Origin: Berberis thunbergii
Taxonomy: Eukaryota; Streptophyta; Magnoliopsida; Ranunculales; Berberidaceae
Assembly: GCA_003290165.1 (NCBI GenBank)
Contig: QNQO01010709.1
Location: 62,001 to 126,000 of the forward strand
DNA: 64,000 nt
Direction: 5' to 3'
Shown here one piece after another: positions 59,301 through 64,000 of this stretch (position 1 is the stretch's first letter; each line of letters starts with the position of its first letter). Below the pieces are notes generated by a model. The model did not search any database, was not told the DNA's origin, and was given only the letters and a program-made list of their open reading frames with translations. The position numbers and the translations under genes are program-made.

Positions 59301-62300
59301 TTGGCACTTTTTATTTTTAAAATTCCTAACTATATACTCTTTTTAGTTAAATTATATTTCGCACCTATCTATCAAATCAATTTTGGCACCTCAAGTTGTC
59401 AAAAGAAATCTCAATTGCCAAAAAGTGCATGCATGGGGTAAGTAGCTCTACCATACTCTCAATTGATGGAATGAAGGTTGTTTAGTAACATGCATATTCT
59501 GGATGGTTTCAGGTGGTGAATTTGGATGGATTTATAACTCACGAGCTACCTTTTTCCAAGATAAATGAAGCCCTTAAATTGCTACAATAAGGAGAATCTT
59601 TGAGATGCCATTTCCATATGTGAACTCACGATAGGTTGGACTCCCAATCTTCTAGCCTTACTACAATCCATAGACAACTGATGGCAGCCAGAAGGCGTAG
59701 GCTAAACAATCCTTCAAGGAATCCTACAACTATTCCCACTTCCCTCTCAGTGACTTATGATTATGATGCCTGTTTTTTTGCCTCCTCTCAACAGGGAGTT
59801 TTTTGTGTTCAGGCGGTAGATGTGTGCCAGACTAGCATATACGATCCCTAACCGAGTGTTTGATAGTACTATGAGCGAATGTTTTGCTGCAGAAGCCGTT
59901 CTTTTGCTTGTTCGAGCTCGACAATAGCCAACGGGCATATCCTGAGTGACTCCGGTGCTTTACACTCTCTTTTGCATTCTAATTTGGAAGACCAATAAAC
60001 AAATTTTAGATGAATGTGGAGACCTATTGTTTATAGTATTAAAACACTTTTCTCTAATCTTCTTGGTGGTCTTGTAATTTTATTTTCAGGAAACTTAATT
60101 GTGAGGCACATGTATTTGCTTCAACAACTATATAATTGTACTTAATTTATGATATGATGATCCTTTTACCCAAAAAAAAGAACTCATGAAAGACGTCTTA
60201 TCGTTATATAGGCTTTATCGAACACCCAAGAGGTTCGCAGTGGATATAACTAGAAACCTGGGAAATATATATATGTAATAGTACAGTAGTTGATGCAGTA
60301 TAATGTGTATAATATAATGAATGTATGATATGAGAGTTTAAATGAATGTGAATGAGTGGTTTCAGTCCATTTTCATTAAGTGTATTAATGCTAACAGTAA
60401 GTTTATACTACTCACCATGGTTCAAAATATCTTTAATGAGAAAATATATCAATTTGGAAAAAAAAAAAAGATATATATTGACCCCTGAATAGATAAATCG
60501 AAGAAATTATGAGGAAAAATGTTGGTCTAAAACCAAAGAATTTGGATTTATCAGATAACTGAGAGACATATCAGATATTGAGGATTTATCGTCAACTTGT
60601 AGGTGGCTATTATTTATTTTCGGATCAATTCATTATATCATATCTAGACCGTTAATATCTTTTAAAAAAACTTTTCGAAAGACATTTTTCACATAAATTC
60701 CAACATATTTTTATAAACATAAATCATAATATTATCACTTACATCATTAACTAAGTTGTTCTGTCTTATAAAATCATTTAACAAAAAATATACCCTTGTA
60801 TTTTTGCTTTTAATTGTCTTGTGCATTCATATCTACAACAAAATGTTAGATTCATAAAAATATTGCCCAAATGTATATATTAGACCTAGCAATTTGGCCC
60901 GAACACAATAACACGACCTGAAACCGACCAGATATAAATAGGTTCGGGTCAAAGGTTTTTATTTCGAGTTAACCCGTTGTCGTTACATGGGTCGGGACCA
61001 ATTTGACAAGCCAAGAGCATCCTATTATCAGTGCATCCAAAAATTTGACAAGCCAAGAGCATCCTTTTTAGGTTTCTTTTGGCTTTGAACTTGAAAATCT
61101 TGCATACTTCATGGCAACCCTTCTTGGTAAGCATAATACAAATAATGACAGTCTTCACTCGTATTATTGTGCTAATGACAATGCTCACATGGGATCTGTA
61201 AGGAAAACAAACATGTTTTATTATATTTACCCCCTTATGATAAATTAGTGACACTAACTTAACTTCATATAATAAATTTGAATTTAAAAATGCCCCCTGA
61301 AGCAAAACAAACCAGTGAGAAGTTGAAGATGACGTGCAACTCTAAACAAATGTCGACGGAAATGTAAAATTTAAATGAAAACCACTAACTTACCTCCACG
61401 ATGGTGTTCTAAATTGTAAACTATTGATGAAATAACTAAGATCTAGGGTTTGTGAAACATTTATTTAACGAAAGCGTGAATTAAAAACTAGCGTTTGGTC
61501 AAAACTTTTCAACTTCAAATACCTTTAATCTACATTGAGATAACTGTGAGATACTACAATTTCATGAAATGAAAGAACTTCCAATCTAGGGGATGAAATC
61601 GAAGGCTCTTAGCTCTCCTCCAAGGACTCTCAATGGCTTAGATTCGGACAAATGGATCCATCTACATATTGGGAAGCTTTGAATCTGAGCCTTTAGATCA
61701 ACTTAAGAGCATTTTGTCCTGAAAATATGGTTGTTTTGAAATTTGTTTATGCCAGAGTCACCGTACTTGCTTGTTTTGAAATTTGCTCGTGCCCTGAGAG
61801 TCACCGTACGTGATATGGTTGTTTTGAAATATTAATAGGGGCATATTGTTTTCTACTTTGACTCAACAAACATGTGAGAATTTCATAAATCAAATGTTTT
61901 ACATTGCACGATACATAATATAGCCAGATTAAAAAAAGCCCCTAAAGCTAATGACCTTGTCTTATGGACAATGTTGTGCATTATGAGGGTCTTCATCATG
62001 CGGGTATACTTCACTGTATATACAAACACCAAAATATAATTTGTATATATAATTGCATAAAGAAAGAAATGATAAAGGCATGCAAGAGCAAATTAAGAAT
62101 TGTGAGTGTGCTCTTGCATGAATTGGTCCTGTGTAGGGAACAGAAGGAATCATTTTGGCCCATTTCGTGGCTTTTTATTTGATGAAAGGGGCCTAGCAAT
62201 GCTTAATGGGGTGCCACTAACAAATCAATTCTTAGTTAAGATTGTGAAGCTAATTCAATTTGATTAGATTTAAACCTTAATGTATATATGTTGGTTAATC

Positions 62301-62328
62301 AATCAAAATTGATTAGATAACACCTTTT
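59301..62328. other. Gene-poor region
   Basis: No gene that I can support. Short frames at 59636-59851 (+) and 59747-59938 (-) overlap each other and show no family features. 60890-61010 has CGGGTCAAAGG and AACCCGTTGTCG motifs of a common dispersed plant repeat. Confidence 0.45.
61728..61830. repeat. Short tandem duplication, ~41-46 bp
   Basis: Units begin GGTTGTTTTGAAATTTG and carry GAGTCACCGTAC; two full copies and part of a third. Confidence 0.8.
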
Positions 62329-62352
62329 ATATATATATATATATATATATAT
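62329..62352. repeat. (TA)n microsatellite
   Basis: About twelve TA units. Confidence 0.9.
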
Positions 62353-62461
62353 TGCTCAAAACTTGACCCAAAAGTGGCTACTGGCTACCAAACCTAATTG
62401 GCTAGACTTACTCCTTACTTAAAGCATTGCACTAGCCTAATTTTTATGATAGTTCAAAGAA

Positions 62462-62652
62462 CGAAAATGCTAGGAAACCAGGTTTTTGCAACCGTGTTTT
62501 GTTATCATGGTGACGTGGCGTGATCTTGAAATAATGATGAAATCTCCAAAGTATTTATGTATATCTCGAGCTTGTGAAAAACCTCCTCTAATGACGCCAC
62601 ATCATCCTGATTACAGAATCTGATTGCAAAACCTGATTCCCTAGCCTCATTC
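62462..62652. mobile_element. Mutator-like MITE
   Basis: 191 bp with imperfect inverted ends (AATGCTAGGAAACCAGGTTT against the complement of AAACCTGATTCCCTAGCCT) and paired inner blocks (GACGTGGCGTGA and TGACGCCACATCA). A perfect 9-bp direct repeat TTCAAAGAA (62453-62461 and 62653-62661) fits a MULE target duplication. The ATGCTAG core of its end also occurs in hairpins 1 and 2 (complement GCTAG). Confidence 0.88.
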
Positions 62653-62661
62653 TTCAAAGAA

Positions 62662-63296
62662 AACTAATGCACACCGATTAAGTGTAGGAGTTCACTGCTT
62701 TGTAACACTTGATTACTCTAAATTAATCCAGGTTTGATATTATATCTATAGGTGATTAAGGTTGGATAGGGTATTTTGATTTAATTATGGACGATAATTT
62801 CCGCATATGTTATAAATGAGGAGATGATGATTTGCATTATATGGTAAAAGAATGTTCATTAAGAGCAACAAATATGGCAATATTTATATATATGCTCTAT
62901 GCTTTTATTAAAAAAATAAAAAATTGAAAAAACAAAGTAAAACGTAGGAAAAGAAAAAAAGTGGATGATTAATAAATAGGAGCATTTAAAGCTTGAAAAC
63001 AATCAAGTAACCTTGTTTCTTTCAAATCGTGGGAATAATTAATTATTAGCGGAGCTAAATTTTAATAAAATACACTCATTTTCAACCACGTAAATGTGTC
63101 GACAACTGCATTTCGTTCTAGCTTTCTATGCAATAAAACACGAAAGTCCACTATGCGGTGCTGAGGAGCATGCTTTAAAATTCTTGTTGCAAAGCTAGTA
63201 TAGAATTCTTATAAAAATCTAATGTAATTGGATTTCTTTTAGTATTAATATTATTAGTTATAATGTAATAGCTAATAGTATTATTAGTTATAATGT
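62662..63296. other. AT-rich spacer
   Basis: No gene seen. 63243-63296 holds two copies of TATTATTAGTTATAATGTA. Confidence 0.5.
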
Positions 63297-63404
63297 ATCA
63301 GTTGAGTTGGTAAAAGTGTGGCGGATGGAGTCACACGTCACAGGTTTGAACTCGGCCGGTGGCATGAGGCGGGGAGGGTTATAGGTAAAAAAATAAAAAA
63401 AATA
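63297..63404 (+). mobile_element. tRNA-derived SINE
   Basis: A box A-like GTTGAGTTGGTAAAAGTG (63301-63318) and box B-like GGTTTGAACTC (63343-63353) are 25-30 bases apart, as in tRNA-type polymerase III promoters. A body with GGTGGCATGAGGCGGGG and an A-rich tail (63386-63404) follow. It lacks tRNA stems, so it is not a tRNA gene. Target duplication not resolved. Confidence 0.7.
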
Positions 63405-64000
63405 GAACATTTTTAGTAACAGTCTAATTAGAACAATGATTTATAATTAAGTATAGAATTTGTTTCTTATTAGAGAAGTTATGTCAGTTATAAATAAGAG
63501 CTTAGGTTATTCATTATTATCAGGTTTTGATTGAATAAAAAGTTTTATTTTGTTTATCAGTTTGATTGTCAATTTATTTGCTTCAATTATCGTACTGTTT
63601 TCAATTATGTTTAGTTTACAAGATCGGTTCTATCAAAATCATTATACAATAAGTGTTTTTGTAGGAACATCGAGCGAGAATAACACTAGTACCGGCTCTT
63701 ATTAATATCATTGTGTAATTAGGGATGGAAATGAGGGCAGACTTGAACAAATTCGTCTTCACCTCGCCAGGGACTGCGGATCCCCGAATCTACCCTGAAT
63801 GGTCGTTAGTATTTTTTTTAAAACCATCTCCGCTCCGCATAGATTGGCGGATAACCCCCGATTAACCATTTAAAATAAAAATTAAAAACATTATGTTTGT
63901 CTTCTTCCCTAATCTGCAACTAATCCACCCCCTCCAATCTTCCCCGATTTACAGGCTAGAAGGAGTGGCAGGTTCGCTTCCTCGATTAACCTGACAATTT
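63405..64000. other. Right edge, repeat-like sequence
   Basis: No coding signal. From about 63720 (AGGGATGGAAATGAGGGC, then CTGCGGATCCCCGAATC and CCGCTCCGCATAGATTGG) the sequence resembles a dispersed plant repeat that continues past the window. Confidence 0.4.

Noticed and set aside
59636..59938. Small gene candidates on both strands
   Set aside because: Frames overlap each other, are short and show no recognisable family or splice context.
63297..63365. Possible tRNA gene from box A and box B-like motifs
   Set aside because: No acceptor or anticodon stem can be formed, and an A-rich tail follows. A SINE explains it better.

Overview
This is a 64 kb piece of a flowering-plant nuclear genome, very probably a eudicot. 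The signs are short exons with GT/AG introns, plant-specific protein families, and dense nested LTR retrotransposons and DNA transposons. I cannot name the species.

Layout. 141-5475 (+) holds the last seven exons of a nuclear pore scaffold gene (NUP155), apparently intact to the stop. 6363-7072 has three long palindromic elements in a row between two convergent genes. 7220-13522 (-) is the full exon set of a GPI mannosyltransferase 3 (PIG-B) gene that is dead: a 1253-bp solo LTR with a perfect 5-bp target duplication sits in one exon, and there are frameshifts, a stop and a 56-bp duplication. 13784-22151 carries a non-autonomous Tat-type Ty3/gypsy element whose 5' part, with about 600 bp of host flank, is tandemly duplicated. 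22155-24817 holds a MITE and two fragments of a Cf/EIX-type receptor-like protein. 24818-34405 is a 9.6 kb CACTA transposon in which I find no transposase but pieces of at least six unrelated plant genes, all on the minus strand: Zn-alcohol dehydrogenase, a LOV/PAS photoreceptor, PsbS, a PDR-type ABC transporter, a CTR1/Raf-like kinase and a plasma-membrane H+-ATPase. There is also a presequence-like exon. 34406-41501 is a 5'-truncated second Tat-type element with a nested gypsy element (35374-37577) and a hAT-like MITE (38074-38431). 41502-42390 has two host coding remnants, one cut by the LTR and one a degenerate RING finger. 42762-52286 is a third Tat-type element, minus strand, bounded by a perfect AGTAG duplication. 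52580-53443 is a non-autonomous hAT element with a perfect 8-bp duplication. 53508-58792 (-) is an intact ten-exon gene for an ankyrin-repeat RING E3 ligase (XBAT32 type, 508 residues). 58793-64000 is gene-poor, with a Mutator-like MITE (9-bp duplication) and a tRNA-derived SINE.

Functionally, only NUP155 (nuclear transport) and XBAT32 (ubiquitin ligase) look alive. The rest records transposition, gene capture and decay. The two most unusual items are the multi-gene Pack-CACTA element and the trio of palindromes whose stem base and tip are conserved while the mid-stem differs in each copy yet stays self-complementary.
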